A stretch of DNA of 64,000 nt from Desulfitobacterium metallireducens DSM 15288 (GCF_000231405.2 NZ_CP007032.1:1798001-1862000); one strand, 5' to 3'; positions 1-7,678 are shown, numbered from the stretch's first letter. The notes: generated by a model not told the origin, from the letters alone. Numbers and translations are program-made.

Positions 1-510
1 AACACACCCAATGATGCTTGAAAGAGGTAAACTTTCATACGCACGAATTCCTGCAATATCACAATCACTTTTAAATTCTAAACCCATTCTTGCCCAATCA
101 ATGACATTTTTAATAGTTTCTAAAATAAATAGATTTTCTCCAATTCTGGCTTTGCCACTTGCTCTTTTAAAGTTGGTCATTAAATTACCATTAAATTTGA
201 ATCCATCAATATAAGTCCAATCTCTTAATTGTTTAGTCGTTTTTTCTTCATTTGCTACTTTGTACTTTTTAGTATATTTAACATTAACAATGTCTAATGT
301 ATATAGTTTTCCATCTACTTCTTTGATTTCAATACCTTCAAGTAATTCCTTATTTTCTACTAGTTCAAATGAATAATCTAATTTCCCATTTAACAATTTA
401 TCTAAGTACTCATAATCAATTTCATAATTCTTAGTTTCACTATTATTAGCTTTATATAGCCAACATGCCTCAATATTTGGTATATATATTCCACTTTCTA
501 AGTTGTTCAT
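1..510 (-). CDS. Hypothetical protein, N-terminal 170 residues only (cut by window edge)
   Basis: An open frame starts at an ATG at 510 and runs off the left edge without a stop. The start is supported by an AGAGAGGATGG ribosome-binding site 12 nt upstream. The visible part is rich in Glu, Lys and Asn and has no signal peptide or membrane segment. A stretch near residues 115-130 (FKRASGKARIG then LFILE) is Gly/Arg-rich and might be a nucleotide- or nucleic-acid-binding loop, but I do not recognise the family. It is the next gene downstream of the possible replication initiator, 69 nt away, and shares its low GC content, so it probably belongs to the same mobile element. Confidence 0.6.
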   Translation of the reverse strand, partial: MNNLESGIYIPNIEACWLYKANNSETKNYEIDYEYLDKLLNGKLDYSFELVENKELLEGIEIKEVDGKLYTLDIVNVKYTKKYKVANEEKTTKQLRDWTYIDGFKFNGNLMTNFKRASGKARIGENLFILETIKNVIDWARMGLEFKSDCDIAGIRAYESLPLSSIIGCV

Positions 511-579
511 TATCTATATATTCCATCCTCTCTTTATTAAACACACGATTCCCCACTCAGGGGATTTTACAATAAAATG

Positions 580-1701
580 TTAACCACTCAATACATGAAA
601 TGGCATTTGATCATCATTATCCTCTTCTTCACATGCCCTATCAGCCTTAGCCTCATAACTCATATCAACATAAATCTGAGATAAAGACTTTCCTGGATTC
701 TCTCTTTTAAGTCTTTCTTCTTCTAACTTTCGAACATTAACATCATTGTCATATTGCCATTTTTGTTTTTGTCGAAGTAGCTTTGACAACTCTTTTTTCT
801 CGGTTTGAGTTATTTTACTATCCTCTTTCTTCTTTTGGAGTATATAGATTCTCAGGGAAACTGATCTTTTTTCATTAGCAGTAACTTCATTAACCTTTGA
901 AGTAAAACTCCACCCTGCTTTTCTTTTCTGGCTCTTAAAAGCGGTAATACTATTATCTAATTCCGCTTCCCATCCGTCACGAAACAAGGTGTATGTAAAA
1001 TTAGCTTTTCTTCTAATAGGCTGCTGCCCATCTAATTTAAATATCATATCCCCTGCACACATGTATCGAATAAGATCTAACTCGACCAACCTATTAATAT
1101 ACTGCTTTAGCGTTGCCTGTGATTGGATAAAGATATCTTCTCCAATGGTTTCATAACTTGGATATGCCACTTCAGGTTTTCTTTCAGCCGGAGAAATATC
1201 ATTCGCATTTCTTTTAATCCGGCTCTTGATATTACAAAATAAATTAAGCAAATTGTATTTATCTAATTTTCCATGATCCGTATTTATAATCGTGTTAAAT
1301 TCAGAATCCAAAAGTCCAAAATACCTTTGCACATTACCATTGCCATTACGTTCATATATATCTAACCTTGCACTTACAAAATCATCTGCATTCAAAGATT
1401 CAATATCAATCTCACCACAGAACTCAATTAAAGAATTATCTTTCAATGCAATTAGAAAATCTCTGAAATATTTCCTTTCGTGACTCGGACTATTTTTAAT
1501 CTTTAGCAACCACAAAATCATATTGATAGAGAAATAGGCATAACCTCTCCTATTTTGAAGTTCTAATAAAGCATATAAATATGCTACAGTCCTTTTACCA
1601 AACATTTGAATATAGCTATTATTTAAAACACCATCAAGTGTTATATTTTGAACAACAATATTAGGTATCATTTTGTACTCAGGATCAACATTACTATCCA
1701 T
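580..1701 (-). CDS. Putative replication initiator-like DNA-binding protein (373 aa)
   Basis: The protein is soluble, basic and has no signal peptide. Two stretches read like winged-helix units: about residues 40-95 and about residues 195-220 (TLKQYINRLVELDLIRY). The C-terminal third (290-345) is a highly charged Lys/Glu/Arg helix. This layout, plus three regularly spaced palindromic repeats and AT-rich DNA directly upstream, resembles plasmid or phage replication initiators that bind iterons and control their own promoter. The role is inferred from context; I cannot assign a family. The start is an ATG preceded by GAGGAG. A transcriptional regulator of a mobile element is the main alternative. 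Confidence 0.55.
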   Translation of the reverse strand: MDSNVDPEYKMIPNIVVQNITLDGVLNNSYIQMFGKRTVAYLYALLELQNRRGYAYFSINMILWLLKIKNSPSHERKYFRDFLIALKDNSLIEFCGEIDIESLNADDFVSARLDIYERNGNGNVQRYFGLLDSEFNTIINTDHGKLDKYNLLNLFCNIKSRIKRNANDISPAERKPEVAYPSYETIGEDIFIQSQATLKQYINRLVELDLIRYMCAGDMIFKLDGQQPIRRKANFTYTLFRDGWEAELDNSITAFKSQKRKAGWSFTSKVNEVTANEKRSVSLRIYILQKKKEDSKITQTEKKELSKLLRQKQKWQYDNDVNVRKLEEERLKRENPGKSLSQIYVDMSYEAKADRACEEEDNDDQMPFHVLSG

Positions 1702-1789
1702 TTAAAACTCCTCTCAAAATACAATTTATTTATAGAAACAGAACAAAAAAGAAACCTTACCTTGCAAAAAACAAGAAAGCAAAGTAAAG

Positions 1790-1890
1790 ATTCTTTTTTA
1801 GGGTTTATCCCTAAAATACAATACTTATTCTATTCTTATTAATTATTATTCTTATCTTGTTATATATTAGTATTATCTTGTTACACTTAT
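1790..1890. other. AT-rich tract, possible DNA-unwinding element
   Basis: This stretch is almost pure A/T with many TTATT/TCTTA steps. It contains TTATCTTGTT twice (1852-1861 and 1873-1882), 21 bp apart, so both copies face the same side of the helix. It lies between the initiator-like gene and the palindromic repeat array. AT-rich DNA beside iterons is typical of replication origins; that function is inferred. Confidence 0.4.
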
Positions 1891-1895
1891 CTGAC

Positions 1896-1999
1896 GTTTA
1901 GAATCTCTACATTTTTTGCTTAAATACTTGAAGTGTTTGTAGAGAATCTCTACATTATTTGATTTTACACTTAAAGTGTTTGTAGAGAATCTCTACATT
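1896..1999. repeat. Three iteron-like palindromic repeats at exact 43-bp spacing
   Basis: The core GAATCTCTAC begins at 1901, 1944 and 1987, an exact 43-bp period (about four helical turns). Copies two (1931-1956) and three (1974-1999) are identical over 26 bp and include the palindrome GTAGAGAaTCTCTAC; copy one keeps only the right half. They sit upstream of the 373-aa gene. Either iterons of an origin or an autoregulatory operator would fit. Downstream, CGTGGTCGA also occurs twice (2072-2080 and 2095-2103). Confidence 0.7.
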
Positions 2000-2159
2000 T
2001 GCCAAAACACTTGTCTAGCGGTAAGGGTTTATGAGCTATTAAAAACAGGTCGTTTGGAAGTGTCTTGTTTTCGTGGTCGACGTCCTCGGTTAAACGTGGT
2101 CGAATTCTATTTTTCTATAACCAGATTTCATAGGCAATTGGGTATCCTTGGTATTTTCA

Positions 2160-2441
2160 CTAATTATTTATCCTCACCGATACTTCTTTTTTTGTTTTAT
2201 TAATCTTGTTGAATGCTTCAGCAATGTCATCTTCTATCGATGACTCATTATTTTCAATCTTCCTAAGCAGATCATAAATCATTTTTCTTAACTCAATGAT
2301 ATTTGTGGCAAGATAACCATCCATCCTTGCCCCTGATTTTTCATAAATCCTTTCAGATTCAAGCTGCCGAAGTTTATTATCAATATCTTGAATTTCATGA
2401 CTATATCTCTTTTTAATTCCAGTTGGTTTTGATGTTTCCAT
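2160..2441 (-). CDS. Hypothetical small coiled-coil protein (93 aa)
   Basis: A charged, soluble protein with heptad-like Leu/Ile spacing through most of its length (DIDNKLRQLESER, then MIYDLLRKIENNESS), so a coiled coil is likely. It has no cysteines, signal peptide or membrane segment. The ATG start follows GCGAGGAT at good spacing. It is transcribed toward the iteron-like array and the 373-aa gene, so it may be an accessory replication, partition or regulatory protein of the element. I do not recognise a family. Confidence 0.55.
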   Translation of the reverse strand: METSKPTGIKKRYSHEIQDIDNKLRQLESERIYEKSGARMDGYLATNIIELRKMIYDLLRKIENNESSIEDDIAEAFNKINKTKKEVSVRINN

Positions 2442-2955
2442 AATTCTATCCTCGCTCTCTTTTTAACAATTTTCTATATTTCTGATATTCGGTTTTTTAC
2501 AATTTAGCATAAAACCTCGATTTTATGCCCTTTATTTCCATATCAAAGACTTGTTTCATGCGGTCTTGTTTGATCCTCTCCTTTCATTATTTGTTGTTAC
2601 AACTATCCAAGCTTGGATAGGAATTTTAGATGATAATATTGACAATACACGAAGCTTCTTTTATACTAAAAAAGTAGATAGCATATAAGTAAATTAGTTA
2701 TGCTCTAGTTGGTAAAGGACATTAAAAAAATAGACAAATAGACAGGGCAAGCTCTTATCGAGTTATGCCTTATTTGTAATTTATACCCTAATTGAATGTT
2801 AACATACAATTTTTAGAAGTCAAGGATTTGGATTCCTGTTCGTTTGAGCAGGAATTTTAATTTGCTCAAAACATGGTCCCCTAACCAAAAGCCTTATCTA
2901 CATGGGGTTTCAGGTTATTTGCTTCCATAAAAACTGGTAAGTCAGTCCGAGGTAA
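2442..2955. other. Non-coding AT-rich stretch with small hairpins
   Basis: No convincing gene is visible on either strand. Three hairpins can be seen: GCATAAAA/TTTTATGC around 2498-2522, ATTCCTG/CAGGAAT around 2832-2857, and TTTGAGCA/TGCTCAAA at 2843-2870. The last two overlap and are mutually exclusive. None is followed by a convincing T-run. Confidence 0.4.
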
Positions 2956-3117
2956 TCAAGTATCACAATTTAGCATAGCAGAAAGGTTTATTGTCTTAGG
3001 TTCATTATAATAATATTTCTCAAGAACATGGATTGCATCAATCATAGCTTTTAGCTTTGCAGCTCCCCCAGGATGGACAGGATGACATTTTAGATTATTG
3101 TTTAGACTTTCATTCAC
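2956..3117 (-). CDS. Small hypothetical protein (53 aa), last of an overlapping gene chain
   Basis: The frame starts at a GTG at 3117 and ends at a TGA at 2958-2956. Its start overlaps the stop of the preceding 25-codon frame by 8 nt (GTGAATGA), a common form of translational coupling. The product contains HPGGAAKLKAM and a Tyr-rich helix (VLEKYYYNEP), with two cysteines. It is soluble and unknown. The compact overlap with the genes before it is the main reason to consider it real. Confidence 0.4.
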   Translation of the reverse strand: MNESLNNNLKCHPVHPGGAAKLKAMIDAIHVLEKYYYNEPKTINLSAMLNCDT

Positions 3118-3187
3118 TCAATAACTCACTATACTCAGGTTCAAAATGTACTATTATCGCATCAATGACATGATCCAAAGTATCCAC
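3110..3187 (-). CDS. Possible micro-ORF (25 aa)
   Basis: A GTG-started frame begins 5 nt after the upstream 65-aa gene ends, preceded by GAAGGGG. It encodes a short acidic peptide (VDTLDHVIDAII, then EPEYSELLSE). It may be a real small protein or a leader that couples translation to the following 53-aa frame. Evidence is limited to position, ribosome-binding site and overlap. Confidence 0.3.
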   Translation of the reverse strand: MDTLDHVIDAIIVHFEPEYSELLSE

Positions 3188-3191
3188 CCCT

Positions 3192-3389
3192 TCACCCTAA
3201 TAATTTATTGATGAGTTTATCAAACCAACTTTCCTTATGTTCCTCTTCTCTTTGGCAGTTTTCCCTCCATAATTCTTTTTCGATATTATCATTCGAGGAA
3301 TAATATTGTTCATATAACTCATCGATATCGACCTTTGACCAATCGGTTTCTTCGGGAGTTTTTATAGGGAACTGAATTAGCTTGCACAT
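3192..3389 (-). CDS. Hypothetical protein (65 aa)
   Basis: A small acidic soluble protein (TPEETDWSKVDIDELYEQYY) ending in an amphipathic WFDKLINKLLG helix. Its ATG lies inside the 3' end of the 103-aa gene, overlapping by 13 nt, which implies co-transcription and coupled translation. No known motif is visible. It is part of the small-gene operon read from the divergent promoter near 3.76 kb. Confidence 0.5.
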   Translation of the reverse strand: MCKLIQFPIKTPEETDWSKVDIDELYEQYYSSNDNIEKELWRENCQREEEHKESWFDKLINKLLG

Positions 3390-3688
3390 ACCAACTCCAC
3401 CCTCTTTTCAACTAACACCATGTTCTCACCAGTAAAGGCTAGACTTTGGGTTATAAGTTCTTGATATTCAGCTTCTTCAATGTGAAACTCCAGGTTAAAC
3501 CCATATAATGCTTTGGCTTGATTGAGCTGGTCTAAAACTTGGGAAGCTCTATCTTCGGTTACATACATCATATACACACGATCCTCTATTGTATGATAAG
3601 AAATATAAGCAACAACAGCCTTTTCGATTAAACGAATTGAAGAAACAATATTCCCTTGACCATCTTTGACTACCCATACTTTTTTCAT
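3377..3688 (-). CDS. Hypothetical protein (103 aa), first gene of small operon
   Basis: A soluble alpha/beta-looking protein beginning MKKVWVVKDGQGNIV, without signal peptide, membrane span or recognisable catalytic motif. The start is supported by GAGAGAGGTAGG. A sigma-A-type promoter reads into it (minus-strand TTGACA at 3766-3761, 17-nt spacer, TAGAAT at 3743-3738). It is divergent from a Cro/CI-type regulator, whose operator covers both promoters, so that regulator probably controls it. Confidence 0.55.
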   Translation of the reverse strand: MKKVWVVKDGQGNIVSSIRLIEKAVVAYISYHTIEDRVYMMYVTEDRASQVLDQLNQAKALYGFNLEFHIEEAEYQELITQSLAFTGENMVLVEKRVELVCAS

Positions 3689-3732
3689 TAAAATTACCTA
3701 CCTCTCTCTTATTTGTTTATTTCTCAACTCTG

Positions 3733-3814
3733 TATATATTCTACAGCTTCATGTAGATACTGTCAAGCAAAGTTGTATTTTTTCTTTGACTTTATGTAGA
3801 ATATATACTATTAT
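3733..3814. promoter_or_regulatory. Divergent sigma-A promoters with a 13-bp inverted-repeat operator
   Basis: Rightward: TTGACT (3786-3791), 17-nt spacer, TATTAT (3809-3814). Leftward: TTGACA (3766-3761), 17-nt spacer, TAGAAT (3743-3738). A perfect 13-nt inverted repeat (TATATATTCTACA at 3733-3745, its complement at 3795-3807) places one arm on the leftward -10 box and the other in the rightward spacer. A partial site ATGTAGA is at 3751-3757. This is the expected layout for joint repression by the adjacent HTH protein; binding is inferred. Confidence 0.75.
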
Positions 3815-3850
3815 AGAAACATAATATAAGTTCTGGAGGAGATAATTATT

Positions 3851-4066
3851 ATGTCATTCAGTTTCAAACCATTATTTAAGTTATTAGTTGATAGAGATAT
3901 GACAGCCGAGGATTTACGAAAGGCTTTAGGTTTTTCCTTTTCTACAATGGCGAAGATGAAAAAAGGTGAATATGTTTCGCTTGAGGTACTCGATAAAATT
4001 TGTAATTATTTACACTGTAATTTGAGCGATGTTTTAAAGCACGTTCCTGATAATAAACAATACTAA
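3851..4066 (+). CDS. Cro/CI-type helix-turn-helix regulator (71 aa)
   Basis: A compact protein that is essentially one HTH domain. The recognition region reads MTAEDLRKALGFSFSTMAKM followed by KKGEYVSLEVLDKICNYL, ending NLSDVLKHV, as in the small Cro/CI proteins of phages and conjugative elements. The ATG follows TTCTGGAGGAG. It has its own sigma-A promoter, overlapped by an inverted-repeat operator shared with the divergent small operon, so it is probably autoregulated and represses that operon. Confidence 0.8.
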   Translation: MSFSFKPLFKLLVDRDMTAEDLRKALGFSFSTMAKMKKGEYVSLEVLDKICNYLHCNLSDVLKHVPDNKQY

Positions 4067-4088
4067 TTTCACTCTTCACCGTCCCCTA

Positions 4089-4122
4089 CCCCAAGTCCAT
4101 TATTCAAGGATTTGGGGTTACT
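4089..4122 (+). terminator. Terminator after the 71-aa regulator
   Basis: CCCCAAGTCC (4089-4098) pairs with GGATTTGGGG (4108-4117), with one wobble or mismatch, followed by TTACTTT. The T-run is weak. Confidence 0.5.
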
Positions 4123-4154
4123 TTATGCTTAGAAATAACATTTACCGTCCGAAT

Positions 4155-4200
4155 GAACAAAAAGCACTTTGGGGCAATTACATACCCTCAAAGTGCTTTC
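4155..4200 (-). terminator. Terminator after the 86-aa gene, probably bidirectional
   Basis: A long stem AAAGCACTTTG/CAAAGTGCTTT spans about 4161-4199. On the minus strand it is followed by TTTTTG, so it suits the gene ending at 4222. It may also stop read-through from the left. Confidence 0.65.
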
Positions 4201-4221
4201 TTATAGTTACAAACAATTAAC

Positions 4222-4482
4222 TTATTCAACCTCACTTCTGCGAACAAACCGACAAAGGGTCTCATCCCACATCCATTCAGTTTGGTCTTCAGGATTGTCC
4301 ATAAACCTAACCAAAACATCAAATTCAGATTCCTTTAAGGCAGTATCAAACCATTCTTGATAAGTGATCCCGAGGGATTTACATACAGCATCAAGTCGAG
4401 CCTTAACTTTTTCATCGCCTGGAAACGTGATAAACAAAAGATCACTCTCCTTATTTGGGACATAATAACAATTATTAAACAT
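4222..4482 (-). CDS. Hypothetical protein (86 aa)
   Basis: A soluble acidic protein that opens with an extended segment (MFNNCYYVPNKESDLLFITF). A likely helical part follows (KVKARLDAVCKSLGITYQEWF), which could be a ribbon-helix-helix or small binding fold, and it ends in a Trp/Arg-rich tail. The middle resembles a short DNA-binding helix pair, but this is not diagnostic. A strong hairpin terminator follows. It lies in accessory DNA between two regulators. Confidence 0.5.
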   Translation of the reverse strand: MFNNCYYVPNKESDLLFITFPGDEKVKARLDAVCKSLGITYQEWFDTALKESEFDVLVRFMDNPEDQTEWMWDETLCRFVRRSEVE

Positions 4483-4765
4483 AAGACCTCAAAATCCCTG
4501 CTAAATCATCTCATCATTTTCAATTTTAAGTCAAAATTCCCTTAATACAACAAGAGATTTTAATCCTATCTTTATTGTCTAGTAAGAATCCCTACCCCAT
4601 TATAATTCATTGCCAAAATCATGAGTATATACGTTTAAATGGACTTCTGAGCCTTTCAACTTCATTTTATGAGTTGTTCTGAATACACCAAATTTTGAAT
4701 TGATTCTAGGCTATTTAATTATCCTTCTAAGCGATAAATATAATTTTTTGTAAAGTCGAAAACGC

Positions 4766-4803
4766 GAGATATTTAGAGATAATCAGAGATATCTCATTAT
4801 AAT
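4766..4803 (+). promoter_or_regulatory. Operator-like GAGATA triplet and -10 box before the 351-aa regulator
   Basis: GAGATA occurs at 4766, 4776 and 4786, each 10 bp apart. The last is half of the perfect palindrome GAGATATCTC (4786-4795). A TATAAT -10 box follows at 4798-4803, with no clear -35 box, so an activator- or repressor-controlled promoter is plausible. The gene begins 61 bp downstream. Confidence 0.5.
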
Positions 4804-4864
4804 CTTGATTTATCGCCAATTCTATGTTATTTTATCCGTAATATAATCGAAGGGAGTAAATAGC

Positions 4865-5920
4865 ATGGAATACGTTTTACAAAATACAGATCTTTTTGAT
4901 GAAGAAATAGGCACAAAATTTAATGAAGCCATAAAACCAGACATAAAGAAATTTGATAAGGATAAAGTTTATAAGTTTACAGTTAGCTTTCATGTAAATT
5001 TATTGAAAGACTCACGAATGGAAGATTTCATTATTCCAGAACCGATTATGAGTAATATCGATACAAAAGAAGAAATAAATCAAGTTTTAAGTGTGGAATT
5101 AAATAGCAATATAGTCACCCGAGAAGATAAAATGAATGAGGTTTTAAGTGTGCAATTAAAGAGAATAGAAAGGATAGTGAATGAGTATGGGATAGATGCA
5201 GATTTAACAATCCAAGGTGATTATTTAGGTGCAGAAAATATTATTAAGATAGAAATTGCTGAAGATCCTACAGAGCCGATATTCACTAAAAAGGGTAAAA
5301 AGATAAAAAGGATCAAAGTCAACTCTGTTATACCAAGTTTGCCAGGTACAAAAGAACTAGTATCAGAACTATATACAAAGAGAATCGTTGAAATATATTG
5401 TAAACTCTTTAAACCTTTTCTTAATGATAAAAAATTCATATCGGAAATCTTAGACATTGAAAAAACAAATGATGTCATATTATTGATTAATGCATTTCGG
5501 CAGCAGTATGGAGATTTGTGGCTCGCTACTAGCGAAAGAGAAGAAGAAATACTTAATCGTTTAAAAGAAAGAGTTTTATTTGTTCTCAAAAAATATGAAG
5601 GACAATCTGGAATACAGCAAGATAATGGACTTTCCAATCATGATGCGAAAGACAATCCTGATGTGATAAACATTGATGATACCCTAGAAAAACCTAGATT
5701 TCCTAATAACCTCAGATATTTCAGGAAAAAATTAGGTATTACCCAACTAGAAATTGAGAAACAAACAAAATTAGGTAAGAACCAATGGAAACGATATGAA
5801 TCTGGTGAGCGAGAACCTAAAATAAGCTTAGTAAATACATTTGTTTCAGCCTATAATCAAATAGCTCAAGAAAAGGGTGTTGATTTAATAGTTACTCCCT
5901 CTGATCTTTATCCTGAATAA
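4865..5920 (+). CDS. Cro/CI-type DNA-binding protein with long N-terminal domain (351 aa)
   Basis: The C-terminal 70 residues form a Cro/CI HTH: NLRYFRKKLGITQLEIEKQT, then GKNQWKRYESGEREP. The first 265 residues are acidic, mixed alpha/beta and unrecognised. They end in a Gln/Asn/Asp-rich linker (about 255-275), so an effector- or protein-sensing domain is joined to a DNA reader. The ATG follows GAAGGGAG at 8 nt. A palindromic GAGATATCTC and 10-bp phased GAGATA sites sit at its promoter, suggesting autoregulation. HTH at the C-terminus, as here, is less common than the usual N-terminal placement. Confidence 0.75.
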   Translation: MEYVLQNTDLFDEEIGTKFNEAIKPDIKKFDKDKVYKFTVSFHVNLLKDSRMEDFIIPEPIMSNIDTKEEINQVLSVELNSNIVTREDKMNEVLSVQLKRIERIVNEYGIDADLTIQGDYLGAENIIKIEIAEDPTEPIFTKKGKKIKRIKVNSVIPSLPGTKELVSELYTKRIVEIYCKLFKPFLNDKKFISEILDIEKTNDVILLINAFRQQYGDLWLATSEREEEILNRLKERVLFVLKKYEGQSGIQQDNGLSNHDAKDNPDVINIDDTLEKPRFPNNLRYFRKKLGITQLEIEKQTKLGKNQWKRYESGEREPKISLVNTFVSAYNQIAQEKGVDLIVTPSDLYPE

Positions 5921-5934
5921 TAGAGTTATCGTAA

Positions 5935-5964
5935 AACCTTCCGACTACGGGAGGTTCTTTTTTT
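5935..5964 (+). terminator. Terminator after the 351-aa regulator
   Basis: AACCTTCC (5935-5942) pairs with GGGAGGTT (5949-5956) around a 6-nt loop, followed by a seven-T run. Confidence 0.8.
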
Positions 5965-6385
5965 GGTATCGTTTAATCATAACTCAAAACAATAGAAAAA
6001 CAGTTGATCCTATGGATTATCTAAAATGAACCTTCTACCGATCCCAAAAGGCTATCTTCTTTTCTGTCCCTTAGTCCAATCCTTCCCTCCTGTGCCTCCT
6101 ATCTCCCTCTATTTCCCTATCTTTCTTAAAGATTCATATATTTAATGTAACGGTCTTTATATCTAAAATCAATTAAGGCTCCTAGCCATTACGAATCCCT
6201 TACTATTATATTTTAAAAGCCTTAGAAGATAATTCTAAGGCTTTTGATGTAATTATATATTAAGAAATTAGTTATGTTTAGTTTCTAAACTATACTTTTA
6301 AACCTTAACTTTTTAGAAGGAATTTGTTAATAAAAATAGAAATATTTATTATATATTATCGAATATTGTTTCAGGAGAGTTATAA
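5965..6385. other. Intergenic stretch with an isolated strong hairpin
   Basis: No gene is supported. A near-perfect hairpin AAAAGCCTTAGAA/TTCTAAGGCTTTT (6216-6246) with A and T flanks would terminate in both directions, though no gene ends immediately before it. A pyrimidine-rich tract (about 6070-6130) is also present. Confidence 0.45.
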
Positions 6386-7012
6386 ATGAAAAAAATAGTA
6401 CATTCTTACTCCTTATATATACCTCCAGGTAACTACTTTATTGATAATCTATTAGAGATTTATGAGAAACTAAGAAGTGTATCATTAGATGTCAAGATCA
6501 CATCTAATGATTATGAGTTTGAAAGTTTTGAAGAACTTAGGCAGTATAATCAAGATATTAAAGAAATTTCTTTTTCTATTACCCAACCATATATAACTAT
6601 TGAGATCAATAAGTGGGTATGGATCTATACAAGCGACGATATTCCCTTTAACAGAGGAATGGTTGAACAACTTAGAGATATCTGTCTTAAACAGGTTAAG
6701 CCGTTTAATTCAAAGTCACAAAGTGGCTCAAAATTAAGTAATATTATAACAATATTATTTTTAAGTGTAGGAGGTTTTATTTTAGGTAAACAAAAAAATT
6801 TGATAGGCATGTTTTTTCTGATCTTCGGATGGTCATATTGGTTTTGGGATTACTATACAAGCCTTCACCGTCAATCTAGTATAAAACTAAAACCTAAAGA
6901 AGATGTTCCACCCTTCTGGATAGCGAATAAAGATAAAATAATTATTGCATTTATTAGTGCTATTCTTGGAGGAGTAGTAAAGGTCTTTTTAGATATAGTT
7001 ATTAAATCTTAA
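6386..7012 (+). CDS. Hypothetical membrane protein (208 aa)
   Basis: The N-terminal 110 residues look soluble. Two hydrophobic spans follow (about 116-132 SNIITILFLSVGGFILG and 137-153 NLIGMFFLIFGWSYWFW), then a polar loop, and a third span at the C-terminus (IIIAFISAILGGVVKVFLDIVI). The N-terminal domain is therefore probably cytoplasmic, with a three-span anchor. The ATG follows TTCAGGAGAG. Codon use and AT content match the accessory region. I do not recognise the family; membrane effectors or immunity proteins of mobile elements can look like this, but nothing proves that here. Confidence 0.55.
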   Translation: MKKIVHSYSLYIPPGNYFIDNLLEIYEKLRSVSLDVKITSNDYEFESFEELRQYNQDIKEISFSITQPYITIEINKWVWIYTSDDIPFNRGMVEQLRDICLKQVKPFNSKSQSGSKLSNIITILFLSVGGFILGKQKNLIGMFFLIFGWSYWFWDYYTSLHRQSSIKLKPKEDVPPFWIANKDKIIIAFISAILGGVVKVFLDIVIKS

Positions 7013-7051
7013 TAAATCGAAGAAGAATTTCTTACTAAAGCTTAAATGAAA

Positions 7052-7100
7052 AGAAATGCTCACTTGATTTAAATGAGCATTTCTCTAAATTTAAGTTTTT
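7052..7100 (+). terminator. Terminator after the 208-aa membrane protein
   Basis: AGAAATGCTCA (7052-7062) pairs perfectly with TGAGCATTTCT (7074-7084). The T-run comes late, with TTTTTTT near 7096. Confidence 0.65.
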
Positions 7101-7267
7101 TTATTCGACCGAATCTTGACCGAATTCTTATGAATTCCTATAGGTTTTTGGTAGAATCTAATCGAATTTATGGTAATTTGTCCAACCCCATAAAACATTT
7201 TTAAATCTCTCTAATCCGCCTGTGCCAATATTTCCAGAGTCTATATGTTAATGCTTTAAAGTTCTTA

Positions 7268-7332
7268 ATTGGTGCGGTCGAGAGGACTTGAACCTCCATG
7301 CCCTTGCAAGCACTAAGACCTGAACCTAGCGC
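7268..7332 (-). repeat. 65-bp copy of the 3' part of tRNA-Leu(CAG): attachment-site duplicate
   Basis: This segment repeats the 3' 65 bp at the tRNA-Leu locus (8107-8171) in the same orientation, including the encoded CCA, with only two mismatches. The 5' part of the tRNA is missing, so it cannot make a tRNA. Integrases of phages and integrative elements commonly recombine at tRNA 3' ends and leave such copies. It marks an att site, with a 0.8-kb remnant between it and the intact tRNA, and probably the end of the larger element to its left. Confidence 0.8.
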
Positions 7333-7411
7333 ATGTTTCTCTTCTGACACTTGCTATTGGGCTTTTTCTATCTCTACTATATCAATAGCTATAACATCTT
7401 AAAGCTTTTAT

Positions 7412-7590
7412 CTATTTCTTAAATGATACATTTTTACCCTTTTCATCGTCGTATACGGAGCTCACTGTTTTATTTACACCACTAGCTCAAGAATTTCACA
7501 TACATCCTTGGTGACGAATAACGACTCCCCAGCTTTGACGAAGGTTCTGACTTGCTGACCTTGATAGTTGAAAATCTCCGGCATTATCAT
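7412..7590 (-). pseudogene. Decayed phage antirepressor (BRO-N-like) fragment
   Basis: The minus strand from an ATG at 7590 reads IFNYQGQQVRTFVKAGESLF then VTKDVCEILEL, which strongly resembles the start of BRO-N phage antirepressors. The frame stops at 7474. A shifted frame continues with KTVSSVYDDEKGKNVSF, matching the family's conserved DDDEKG segment, and stops at 7412. So a frameshift and truncation have destroyed the gene. It lies between the two tRNA-Leu copies and indicates former prophage DNA. Confidence 0.65.
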
Positions 7591-7678
7591 TTCTCTCTTC
7601 TTACAGGATTATCCTTACTTGTGTCGAATTGGTAAATGATCTAAACCAAAATATTCACACTGAAGGGAGGTTGTCACA

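Noticed and set aside
1976-2203. Plus-strand frame of 75 codons
   Set aside because: It begins inside the palindromic repeat, has no ribosome-binding site, and runs into the opposite-strand 93-aa gene.
5221-5637. 138-codon minus-strand frame opposite the 351-aa regulator
   Set aside because: Lies entirely inside the regulator gene in reverse; low-complexity Ser/Leu composition and no start signals.
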